DNA of 5,091 bases from Acidobacteriota bacterium (GTDB taxonomy: Bacteria; Acidobacteriota; Thermoanaerobaculia; Multivoradales; JAHEKO01), in the NCBI GenBank assembly GCA_029863825.1, contig JAOTUP010000194.1, positions 1-5,091 of the forward strand, given 5' to 3'. The notes beneath the pieces were generated by a model. The model was not told the origin of the DNA, made no database searches, and saw nothing but the letters and a program-made list of their open reading frames with translations. Of the stretch, positions 1 through 4,805 are shown piece by piece. Made by a program: the position numbers and the translations under genes. Every line of letters starts with the position of its first letter. Positions within the stretch are counted from its first letter, which is position 1.

Positions 1-204
1 CCCCTGCAGAAAGCTTCGCGCCTGAGCCTCGTGCGGCACGAAGACCAGGACGATGCGCCCGTTCTCCTGTGCCAGGAGGCCGAAGATCCACGCTGCTGCC
101 GGAATCGGTAGTCGCTCGATTCGGCCGTGCAATTCGCGCAGGCGCCCAAACACCGGACTACCCTTGAGTCTCGCCGCCGGCTCGCTCGACCAATGCACCG
201 TCAT
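1..204 (-). CDS. mfd: Probable transcription-repair coupling factor Mfd, N-terminal fragment (runs off left edge)
   Basis: The minus strand is open from an ATG at 204-202 to the window edge, 68 codons without a stop. The product starts MTVHWSSEPAARLKG, and residues 36-67 read as a small-residue segment (PAAAWIFGLLAQ), a short beta strand (RIVLVFVPHE) and then AQARSFLQG. This resembles the start of the UvrB-like domain of Mfd, where a degenerate Walker-like region is followed by a 'llvVtpde.eAerl.edL' strand-helix. Mfd is a cytoplasmic DNA translocase that removes stalled RNA polymerase and recruits UvrA for transcription-coupled repair. The helicase motifs that would prove this lie outside the window. 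No Shine-Dalgarno sequence precedes the ATG; an upstream in-frame GTG at 225-223 is an alternative start and also lacks one. The gene is divergent from the antiporter. The identity rests on a short fragment and is moderately sure; the reading frame itself is more certain. Confidence 0.55.
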   Translation of the reverse strand, partial: MTVHWSSEPAARLKGSPVFGRLRELHGRIERLPIPAAAWIFGLLAQENGRIVLVFVPHEAQARSFLQG

Positions 205-212
205 ACCGGGCG

Positions 213-218
213 AGTCTA
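213..218 (-). promoter_or_regulatory. Possible -10 element of the mfd-like gene (leaderless-type spacing)
   Basis: On the minus strand TAGACT (four of six matches to TATAAT) ends 8 bases before the ATG at 204. No purine-rich Shine-Dalgarno lies between them and no convincing -35 box is visible at 16-18 bases. The spacing would put the transcript start at or next to the start codon. A chance match is quite possible. Confidence 0.25.
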
Positions 219-245
219 CCGGCACGCCGCCGCGACAAGGAGACC

Positions 246-272
246 TTCCGACGGACCTACGAGTGGTACCAT
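246..272 (+). promoter_or_regulatory. Weak candidate promoter of the antiporter gene
   Basis: TTCCGA at 246-251 and TACCAT at 267-272 are 15 bases apart. The -10 is preceded by TGG, giving an extended -10 (TGGTACCAT), which could compensate for the poor -35 and short spacer. The predicted start near 279 leaves room for the ribosome binding site at 286-296. The evidence is motif similarity only, in a 97-base gap between divergent genes where a promoter is expected. Confidence 0.25.
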
Positions 273-285
273 GACCCGATTCTCT

Positions 286-296
286 AGGGAGGAAGG
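286..296 (+). promoter_or_regulatory. Ribosome binding site of the antiporter gene
   Basis: The purine run AGGGAGGAAGG lies 5-9 bases before the ATG at 302, depending on which GGAGG/GGAAGG core pairs with 16S rRNA. It is the only strong Shine-Dalgarno in the region and fixes the start of the antiporter, ruling out the ATG at 271 as its start. Confidence 0.8.
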
Positions 297-301
297 TCGA
301 T

Positions 302-1681
302 ATGCGTCCCGTGGTTCTAGCGCTGATTCTTGTCGGAGGGCTGCTCGTGGGCGGTTCTCTCACCGGCACGACCGAGCCTGCCATACCTGACGCGGCCGGC
401 GAGCATGCAACCTCTGAAGAGCGCGGAGGACATGCCAGCCCGGTAACACCTGTATTGCTTGGCGCAGTGATCATCCTGCTGGCCGCAAAGCTCGGTGGCG
501 AGATCGCCGAGCGAGTCCATCAGCCCGCCGTCCTCGGCGAGCTCGTTGCCGGCGTTCTGCTTGGCAATCTTGCACTCATCGGTTTTCACGGCCTTGATTT
601 TCTCGCTACCAACGAGGGCATCGCAATCCTCGCTGAGATCGGTGTCGTGCTGCTGTTGTTCGAAGTGGGCCTGGAATCCAACGTACGCGAAATGATGTCG
701 GTGGGTGCCTCGAGCCTGCTCGTTGCCCTCCTCGGTGTTGTCGCACCGTTCTTTCTGGGGTGGGGGCTCTCCGCGTGGTTTCTCCCGGATGAAGAGATGC
801 TGGTCCACGTCTTCATCGGTGCAACGCTGTGCGCGACCAGCGTCGGCATCACGGCGCGAGTTCTGACGGATCTCGGCAAAGTGGCAACACGCGAGGCCAA
901 GATCATACTCGGCGCCGCGGTAATCGATGATGTGTTGGGGCTGGTGATTCTGGCGGTGGTCTCGGGCATTATCTCGGCGACCAACACCGGCGGCGAGCTG
1001 GCGAGCAGCGACATCCTGCTCATCATCGGCAAGGCCGCAGTTTTCCTCGTCGGAGCCATTATTATAGGCAGCTGGCTCTCCCCTCGGCTCTTTCGACTTG
1101 CAAGCAAGCTCAAGATCCGTGGCATGCTGCTCACGCTGTCGCTGACCTTCTGCTTCTTCCTCGCCTACCTCGCGAACGTCATCGAGCTCGCTCCAATTGT
1201 TGGTGCATTTGCTGCCGGCTTGATTCTGGATGACGTTCACTATCGTGATTTTCTCGACCGCGGTGACCATGACTTGGAGGAGCTCATCCACCCCATCAAC
1301 ATCTTCCTGGTGCCGATCTTCTTTGTCCTCATGGGGATTCGCGTCGATCTGGCGACCTTCGGCCAAGTCCAGGTCCTGGGTTTTGCCACGTTGCTCTCGA
1401 TAGTCGCCATCATCGGGAAGATGATCTGTGGTCTCGGCGTCCTCGAACGCGGCCTGGATCGCATCTCGGTAGCGGTGGGAATGGTGCCGCGCGGCGAGGT
1501 CGGCCTGATCTTCGCCGGCATCGGCGCCACTTTGATCCTCCATGGGCAGCCCGTCATCTCGGTTTCGATCTTCTCAGCCGTCGTCATCATGGTCATTGTC
1601 ACCACATTGATCACACCGCCGATACTCAAGTACACGCTCTCGAAGAGCGAGCAACAAGGCGACCAGACAGAAGCACCTTAG
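302..1681 (+). CDS. Cation/proton antiporter, CPA2 family (NapA/KefB-like), 459 aa
   Basis: An integral inner-membrane protein of the Na+/H+ exchanger domain type, expected to exchange a monovalent cation (Na+ or K+) for protons in pH and salt homeostasis. A hydrophobic leader (residues 4-19) is followed by a hydrophilic linker rich in acidic residues and His (about 22-47), then about 12-13 membrane segments from 49 to 445. Family landmarks seen: LGGEIAERVHQPAVLGE (64-80); LLLFEVGLE (117-125); TLCATSVGITARVL (175-188), the broken TM4 helix; VIDDVLGLVIL (207-217) with Asp209-Asp210 as the ion/proton site; IGKMICG (371-377) with a Lys where NapA has its TM10 lysine; and MVPRGEVGLI (394-403). 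The Asp pair suggests electrogenic exchange, as in NapA. There is no C-terminal RCK/TrkA-N domain, unlike the longer KefB/KefC proteins, and the tail after TM13 is only about 17 residues. The start is fixed by the strong ribosome binding site. Ion preference cannot be told from sequence. Confidence 0.93.
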   Translation: MRPVVLALILVGGLLVGGSLTGTTEPAIPDAAGEHATSEERGGHASPVTPVLLGAVIILLAAKLGGEIAERVHQPAVLGELVAGVLLGNLALIGFHGLDFLATNEGIAILAEIGVVLLLFEVGLESNVREMMSVGASSLLVALLGVVAPFFLGWGLSAWFLPDEEMLVHVFIGATLCATSVGITARVLTDLGKVATREAKIILGAAVIDDVLGLVILAVVSGIISATNTGGELASSDILLIIGKAAVFLVGAIIIGSWLSPRLFRLASKLKIRGMLLTLSLTFCFFLAYLANVIELAPIVGAFAAGLILDDVHYRDFLDRGDHDLEELIHPINIFLVPIFFVLMGIRVDLATFGQVQVLGFATLLSIVAIIGKMICGLGVLERGLDRISVAVGMVPRGEVGLIFAGIGATLILHGQPVISVSIFSAVVIMVIVTTLITPPILKYTLSKSEQQGDQTEAP

Positions 1682-1737
1682 GTGCTGCCGCTCAACCGGG
1701 TATCCCCCAGAAGCGCGTGTCCATCCGGACTCCTGCG

Positions 1738-1789
1738 AAAAAGCCGGGGGGGATCAGCCCGCAAGTGCTCGAGGAATGATCCCGACGGC
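1738..1789 (-). terminator. Candidate intrinsic terminator of the eno-ftsB transcript
   Basis: Read on the minus strand, GCCG (1789-1786) pairs with CGGC (1746-1743) and GGGATCA (1783-1777) with TGATCCC (1756-1750). A 2/3-base internal loop separates the two stems, and the apical loop is 20 bases. TTTTT follows immediately (1742-1738). Stem followed by U-tract on this strand, about 100 bases after the ftsB stop, fits a Rho-independent terminator. The large loop and internal loop make it weaker than a textbook case. No T-run follows the stem on the plus strand, so it does not obviously end the convergent antiporter transcript. Confidence 0.42.
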
Positions 1790-1863
1790 CATGCGAGAGG
1801 AATGCGAGATGCCGCCCGACACGTCGAGGCTCGGCCGTCATCTGAGACCACCGTCGAAGATCT

Positions 1864-1880
1864 GCGGCCGCCGGGGCCGC
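1864..1880. repeat. GC-rich inverted repeat just downstream of ftsB
   Basis: GCGGCC (1864-1869) and GGCCGC (1875-1880) form a perfect 6-bp all-GC stem with a 5-base loop, 10 bases beyond the ftsB stop codon. No T-run follows on either strand, so it is not a standard intrinsic terminator. It could protect the mRNA 3' end or be incidental in GC-rich DNA. Confidence 0.35.
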
Positions 1881-1890
1881 CCCGTACGTC

Positions 1891-2232
1891 TCAGGAGCCG
1901 TCCGTTGTCGGAGCGCCTTCCAGATCTGAGCGCGACGGGCCGAGCTTGAGAACGATGTCTCCGGGACGCACCATGCCGAGATCTTCCCTGGCCACCTTCT
2001 CGAGAGTGCCGGGATCGCTGCGCAGAAGCTCGATTCTCGACTCGAGCTCTTCGATGCGCAGTTCGGTCTCGGCGATCTTGCGCAGCAGAGCTGACTGCTG
2101 AATCCTCTGCCGCGACAGGTCTCGATAGCTGCGCAGACCGGCAACGAAGAGGGCGACGAGCAAAATCGCCGCCGTTGCCCCGAGGAAGGAGCGAAACGAG
2201 TGATCGACAGGGCTTGACGACGAACGATTCAC
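1891..2232 (-). CDS. ftsB: Cell division protein FtsB/DivIC family, 113 aa
   Basis: A small bitopic membrane protein of the divisome. FtsB-type proteins join FtsL and FtsQ in the periplasm and help activate septal peptidoglycan synthesis. The layout fits: a short hydrophilic cytoplasmic N-terminus (1-15), one membrane helix (about 16-33, GATAAILLVALFVAGL), a coiled coil of about 36-72 rich in Leu, Ile, Glu and Arg (ALLRKIAETELRIEELESRI), then the family's C-terminal motif LEKVAREDLGMVRPGDIV (77-94), followed by a short polar tail. The start codon is GTG at 2232-2230, overlapping the eno stop codon as GTGA, with a weak GGGGA four bases upstream inside eno. Translation is therefore probably coupled to eno. 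The eno-ftsB order is well known in other bacteria (for example Pseudomonas, where ispD follows); here no ispD follows and the next gene is convergent. FtsL is a structurally similar alternative, but the C-terminal motif and the neighbour favour FtsB/DivIC. Confidence 0.88.
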   Translation of the reverse strand: MNRSSSSPVDHSFRSFLGATAAILLVALFVAGLRSYRDLSRQRIQQSALLRKIAETELRIEELESRIELLRSDPGTLEKVAREDLGMVRPGDIVLKLGPSRSDLEGAPTTDGS

Positions 2233-3527
2233 TGTCCCCAGCGAGGGAATGCGGATGCCCCCGGGTAGAGCGCGATTCCCTCGAGCTCTTCTTCGATTCT
2301 CAACAAGCGATTGTACTTGGCGACCCTGTCACTGCGACACGGAGCACCCGTCTTAATCTGGCCACAACGAACTGCCACTGCCAAGTCGGATATCGTCGTG
2401 TCCTCCGTCTCGCCAGAGCGGTGGCTGAGAACATTTGCGTAGGCATTAGTCTTCGCCAGCTCGACCGCCGCCAGGGTCTCGGACAGCGTGCCGATCTGAT
2501 TGACCTTTACCAGCAGAGCGTTAGCCAGCCCATCACGAATCCCGGCAGCGAGTATCTCTGGATTGGTCACGAACAGGTCATCACCAACCACCTGGATCCT
2601 GTCTCCCAACCGCAGAGTCATCTCTTGCCAACCTTCGCGATCGTCCTCAGCCAAGCCGTCCTCGATGGAGATGAGTGGATAGGCGCTCATCCAAGCCTCG
2701 TAGAGATCCACCAGGTCGGATGCCGACAAATCGGATCGACCTTCTCCCGGTAAGTGATAGCGAGCACCCGTGGCCGTTTTGCCGAGCAATTCGCTGGCTG
2801 CCACGTCTAGCGCCAGAGCCACTTGCTGACCGGGCTGATACCCGGCGTCGTCAATCGCCCTCACCAAGAGATCGAGCGCCTGTCTATTGCTCTCCAGATT
2901 GGGCGCAAAACCTCCTTCATCGCCCACTGCCGTTGTCAGACCCTTCTTCTGCAGCACCGATTTGAGTCGATGGTACACCTCGACGCCCGCCCTCAGAGCC
3001 TCGGCGAAGCTGTCGAACCCCACCGGGACAATCATGAACTCCTGAATGTCGACCGAGTTGTCGGCATGAGCGCCGCCGTTGAGGACATTCATCATCGGCA
3101 CCGGCAACACGGTGGCGGCAGGTCCCCCGAGGTAGGCGTACAGGGGCAGGCCGGCTGTCTCGGCTGCCGCCTTCGCAACCGCCAGCGACACGCCGAGAAT
3201 AGCGTTGGCACCGAGCCGGCTCTTGGTCGCGGTGCCGTCCAGTTCGACCATTACGAGATCGATGAGAGCCTGGTCGCGCGCATCCATGCCTTCCAGTTCA
3301 GCCGCCAAATCCCCGATCACCGTAGCGACGGCATTCTTCACACCCTTCCCTCCATAGCGAGTTCCACCATCTCGCCTCTCCAGGGCTTCACGCTTTCCGG
3401 TTGATGCTCCTGAGGGGACCGCAGCACGACCCACGGCGCCACCGGTGAGCAAACAGTCCACCTCGAGGGTCGGGTTGCCACGCGAATCCAGTATCTCTCG
3501 CGCTATCAGTTCCTCGATCTCGTACAT
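2229..3527 (-). CDS. eno: Enolase (phosphopyruvate hydratase), 432 aa
   Basis: A cytoplasmic glycolytic enzyme that interconverts 2-phosphoglycerate and phosphoenolpyruvate using Mg2+, usually as an oligomer. The full-length protein of typical size (about 430 aa) shows all family landmarks: REILDSRGNPTLEV (10-23); the mobile loop PSGASTGKREALE (38-50); NGGAHADNSVDIQEF (150-164); the catalytic acid GDEGGFAPN (202-210, Glu204); metal ligands in ALDVAASE (239-246, Asp241), SIEDGLAEDD (287-296, Glu289) and VVGDDLFVTN (313-322, Asp316); the signature LLVKVNQIGTLSET (338-351) with catalytic base Lys341; SHRSGETEDT (368-377); and QIKTGAPCRSDR (390-401) with Lys392. The start at 3527 (MYEIEELI) is chosen because GGAGGG lies 5 bases upstream and homologues begin here. 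The ORF extends to an ATG at 3566, but those 13 extra residues match no enolase. It is the first gene of an operon with ftsB. No key residue is missing. Confidence 0.98.
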   Translation of the reverse strand: MYEIEELIAREILDSRGNPTLEVDCLLTGGAVGRAAVPSGASTGKREALERRDGGTRYGGKGVKNAVATVIGDLAAELEGMDARDQALIDLVMVELDGTATKSRLGANAILGVSLAVAKAAAETAGLPLYAYLGGPAATVLPVPMMNVLNGGAHADNSVDIQEFMIVPVGFDSFAEALRAGVEVYHRLKSVLQKKGLTTAVGDEGGFAPNLESNRQALDLLVRAIDDAGYQPGQQVALALDVAASELLGKTATGARYHLPGEGRSDLSASDLVDLYEAWMSAYPLISIEDGLAEDDREGWQEMTLRLGDRIQVVGDDLFVTNPEILAAGIRDGLANALLVKVNQIGTLSETLAAVELAKTNAYANVLSHRSGETEDTTISDLAVAVRCGQIKTGAPCRSDRVAKYNRLLRIEEELEGIALYPGASAFPRWGQ

Positions 3528-3532
3528 CCGGT

Positions 3533-3538
3533 CCCTCC
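3533..3538 (-). promoter_or_regulatory. Ribosome binding site that decides the eno start
   Basis: On the minus strand GGAGGG (3538-3533) lies 5 bases before the ATG at 3527. The upstream in-frame ATGs at 3566 and 3548 would include this site in the coding region and have no comparable Shine-Dalgarno. It therefore supports the shorter 432-residue enolase. Confidence 0.8.
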
Positions 3539-3578
3539 AGTAACACATACTCCCCGCGCACTCCATTGGCGCGGCCCT

Positions 3579-3607
3579 AGAGTATCCCCTACTCCGTGTG
3601 CCCTCAA
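3579..3607 (-). promoter_or_regulatory. Candidate promoter of eno-ftsB
   Basis: On the minus strand TTGAGG (3607-3602; four of six to TTGACA) and TACTCT (3584-3579; three of six to TATAAT) are separated by 17 bases. An overlapping GATACT (3586-3581) fits TATAAT better but at a 15-base spacing. The transcript would start near 3572 and have a leader of about 45 bases before the eno ATG. It is placed only by motif similarity in the gap where a promoter must exist. Confidence 0.35.
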
Positions 3608-3616
3608 GAGACTAGA

Positions 3617-3646
3617 TTGACATGCCCTCGGAGCGTGTGGCACGAT
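3617..3646 (+). promoter_or_regulatory. Candidate sigma-70-type promoter of the tRNA-fMet gene
   Basis: TTGACA (3617-3622) is a perfect -35 consensus. At an 18-base spacing, CACGAT (3641-3646) is a weak -10 matching A2, A5 and T6. The predicted start near 3653 leaves a 5' leader of roughly 27 bases to be removed by RNase P. The GC-rich stretch around the predicted start (GGCCC) resembles the discriminator of growth-rate-controlled stable RNA promoters; that regulation is inferred. Confidence 0.5.
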
Positions 3647-3679
3647 GCAAGGCCCTCTTGGGGCTCTGTTGAGCAGTGA

Positions 3680-3756
<77 letters not shown>

Positions 3757-3765
3757 GTCGATTCG

Positions 3766-3793
3766 CCGGGACGCTGTCGCGTCCCGGTTTTCT
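3766..3793 (+). terminator. Intrinsic terminator after tRNA-fMet
   Basis: CCGGGACGC (3766-3774) and GCGTCCCGG (3779-3787) form a perfect 9-bp stem with a TGTC tetraloop, followed directly by TTTTCT (3788-3793). This is a standard Rho-independent terminator starting 10 bases after the tRNA CCA end. It separates the tRNA transcript from yqgE, so yqgE probably has its own promoter. Confidence 0.9.
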
Positions 3794-3823
3794 ATTCGGC
3801 AGCGGCCGAATGTCGCCTCGCGA

Positions 3824-3829
3824 TACACT
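3824..3829 (+). promoter_or_regulatory. Candidate -10 element of yqgE (leaderless-type spacing)
   Basis: TACACT (four of six to TATAAT) ends 6 bases before the ATG at 3836. There is no Shine-Dalgarno in between. Transcription starting at the usual distance would begin at or almost at the A of the ATG. A good -35 box is not evident in the 30 bases between the tRNA terminator and this hexamer. Confidence 0.35.
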
Positions 3830-3835
3830 TCTACG

Positions 3836-4438
3836 ATGACCGTCGCTTGCGCCGGGATCGAGACACCGGTCCTTCTCGTAGCCACGCCTCAAGTAAACGA
3901 CCCGTTCTTCGATCACGGCGTTGTTCTGCTTCTCCACCACGACGAGGACGGGAGCTTCGGATTCAACCTGAATCGCCCGACTGAACTGGCGATCCAGGAG
4001 ATCTTGAGCGGCTTCAAGATCCCTTGGGAAGGGGATCCTTCGAGCCCAGCCTACTTCGGCGGACCGGTCCAGCCGCAGCTTGGATCCGTGCTCTTCGGCA
4101 GCGCACCCGATGCCCCGCTCCCAGACCCACGAATGACGACCACTGCGGCAGAGGTGTGCCCGGGGCTGCGCATGACACAACATGTCGACGACCTGGCGCT
4201 GCTCGCCCAAAGGCCTCCGCCAGGCTTTCGCCTCTATCTCGGCTACGCCGGCTGGGGGGCTGGACAGCTCATCGACGAGATTCTGCGCAACGACTGGCTT
4301 CTGGTCCCGGTGATCGACGAGCTCGTGTTTTCCGACGAACCGCAGGCAATCTGGGCTCGCGCTCTGGAAGCGGCGGGAGTGGATCCGCAAACTCTGCCGT
4401 CGTGGACTCAGGACCAGAGTCAAACGGAGTCCAATTGA
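3836..4438 (+). CDS. yqgE: YqgE/AlgH family protein (UPF0301, DUF179), 200 aa
   Basis: A soluble protein of the YqgE/AlgH family, about 185-200 residues in most members. Its biochemical role is not established; the name AlgH comes from an alginate-production phenotype in Pseudomonas. Family landmarks seen: LLVATPQVNDPFFDHGVV (13-30) and GSFGFNLNRP (39-48), matching the 'D..F...Vv.l..H...Ga.G.viNrp' core; YFGGPVQP (73-80), the most diagnostic motif; and LYLGYAGWGAGQLIDEI (133-149) followed by NDWLLVP (152-158), the GyaGWg.gQLe.El...W segment. The C-terminal 10 residues are polar and probably disordered. The ATG at 3836 is chosen because the conserved core begins about 10 residues later and no better start exists; no Shine-Dalgarno is visible. 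The gene follows the tRNA terminator and lies 22 bases before the holin-like gene, so it is probably the first gene of a three-gene run ending in nth or beyond. Confidence 0.93.
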   Translation: MTVACAGIETPVLLVATPQVNDPFFDHGVVLLLHHDEDGSFGFNLNRPTELAIQEILSGFKIPWEGDPSSPAYFGGPVQPQLGSVLFGSAPDAPLPDPRMTTTAAEVCPGLRMTQHVDDLALLAQRPPPGFRLYLGYAGWGAGQLIDEILRNDWLLVPVIDELVFSDEPQAIWARALEAAGVDPQTLPSWTQDQSQTESN

Positions 4439-4460
4439 CCTCGACTCACGCCGCTTCGAG

Positions 4461-4805
4461 ATGATCCGCTCACTGGCGCAGATCGCCCTCAACGGCCTAG
4501 GCGTCTTTCTGGCGGCCTGGTTGATTCCCGGAATCGATTACCAAGGGGGCGTCTGGTACCTGCTCTTGACTGGCCTGGTTATCGGCCTGATCAATCTGCT
4601 CGTCAAACCACTTGTGAGCCTGCTCAGCCTCCCTCTCATCGTTCTCACGCTCGGCCTTTTCTATCTGGTGATCAACGGCGCCATGCTGCTGCTGGCCGCC
4701 GCGGTATTGGACGGCCTGGCTATCGATGGCTGCATGGCGGCAATCCTCGGCGGTTTCGTCCTCGCTCTGTTCAATTGGCTGGTACGGATCGCGAGATTCG
4801 AATGA
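4461..4805 (+). CDS. Holin-like four-helix membrane protein (phage_holin_4_2/DUF360, YvlD type), 114 aa
   Basis: A small, very hydrophobic inner-membrane protein with four predicted helices at about 5-22, 32-48, 54-80 and 92-108. The hallmark of the family is GLINLLVKPLVSLLSLPL (42-59) followed by LTLGLFYLVINGAMLLLAA (62-80), matching 'g.iN.lvkPll.lltlPl...TlGLf.lviNa'. The family is named after phage holins but is widespread as chromosomal genes with no lytic function shown; I infer no phage link here. The C-terminus (ARFE) is short and charged. No good Shine-Dalgarno precedes the ATG; being 22 bases after yqgE, it probably relies on read-through ribosomes or a weak site. Its stop codon overlaps the nth start as ATGA. 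Confidence 0.87.
   Translation: MIRSLAQIALNGLGVFLAAWLIPGIDYQGGVWYLLLTGLVIGLINLLVKPLVSLLSLPLIVLTLGLFYLVINGAMLLLAAAVLDGLAIDGCMAAILGGFVLALFNWLVRIARFE

Noticed and set aside
53..390. Plus-strand frames at 53-274 and 127-390
   Set aside because: They lie antisense to the mfd-like fragment and overlap the antiporter start. Their Arg/Pro/Ser-rich products show no domain.
317..1543. 408-aa minus-strand reading frame opposite the antiporter
   Set aside because: A long open frame arises here from the GC-rich codon use of the antiporter. Its product is a low-complexity mix of Asp, Glu, Gln and Arg with no recognisable domain.
1682..2101. 139-aa plus-strand frame directly after the antiporter stop
   Set aside because: It has no ribosome binding site, a Ser/Arg-rich composition typical of an out-of-frame translation, and runs antisense over the well-supported ftsB gene.
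3528..3566. Upstream in-frame extension of enolase (13 residues)
   Set aside because: The extra residues match no enolase, and the strong GGAGGG site lies just before the ATG at 3527.
3652..3664. Short hairpin GCCC/GGGC in the tRNA 5' leader
   Set aside because: Only 4 bp, no conserved context. More likely part of the leader removed by RNase P than a regulatory element.
4018..4037. Near-palindrome GATCCC...GGGATC
   Set aside because: It lies within the yqgE coding region, has a bulge and no T-run, and is explained by codons for Lys-Ile-Pro-Trp-Glu-Gly-Asp.
4461..4805. Phage lysis module or prophage remnant suggested by the 'holin' family name
   Set aside because: No endolysin, spanin, tail or integrase gene is nearby. 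The DUF360/YvlD family is widespread in non-phage chromosomes, and the neighbours are housekeeping genes.
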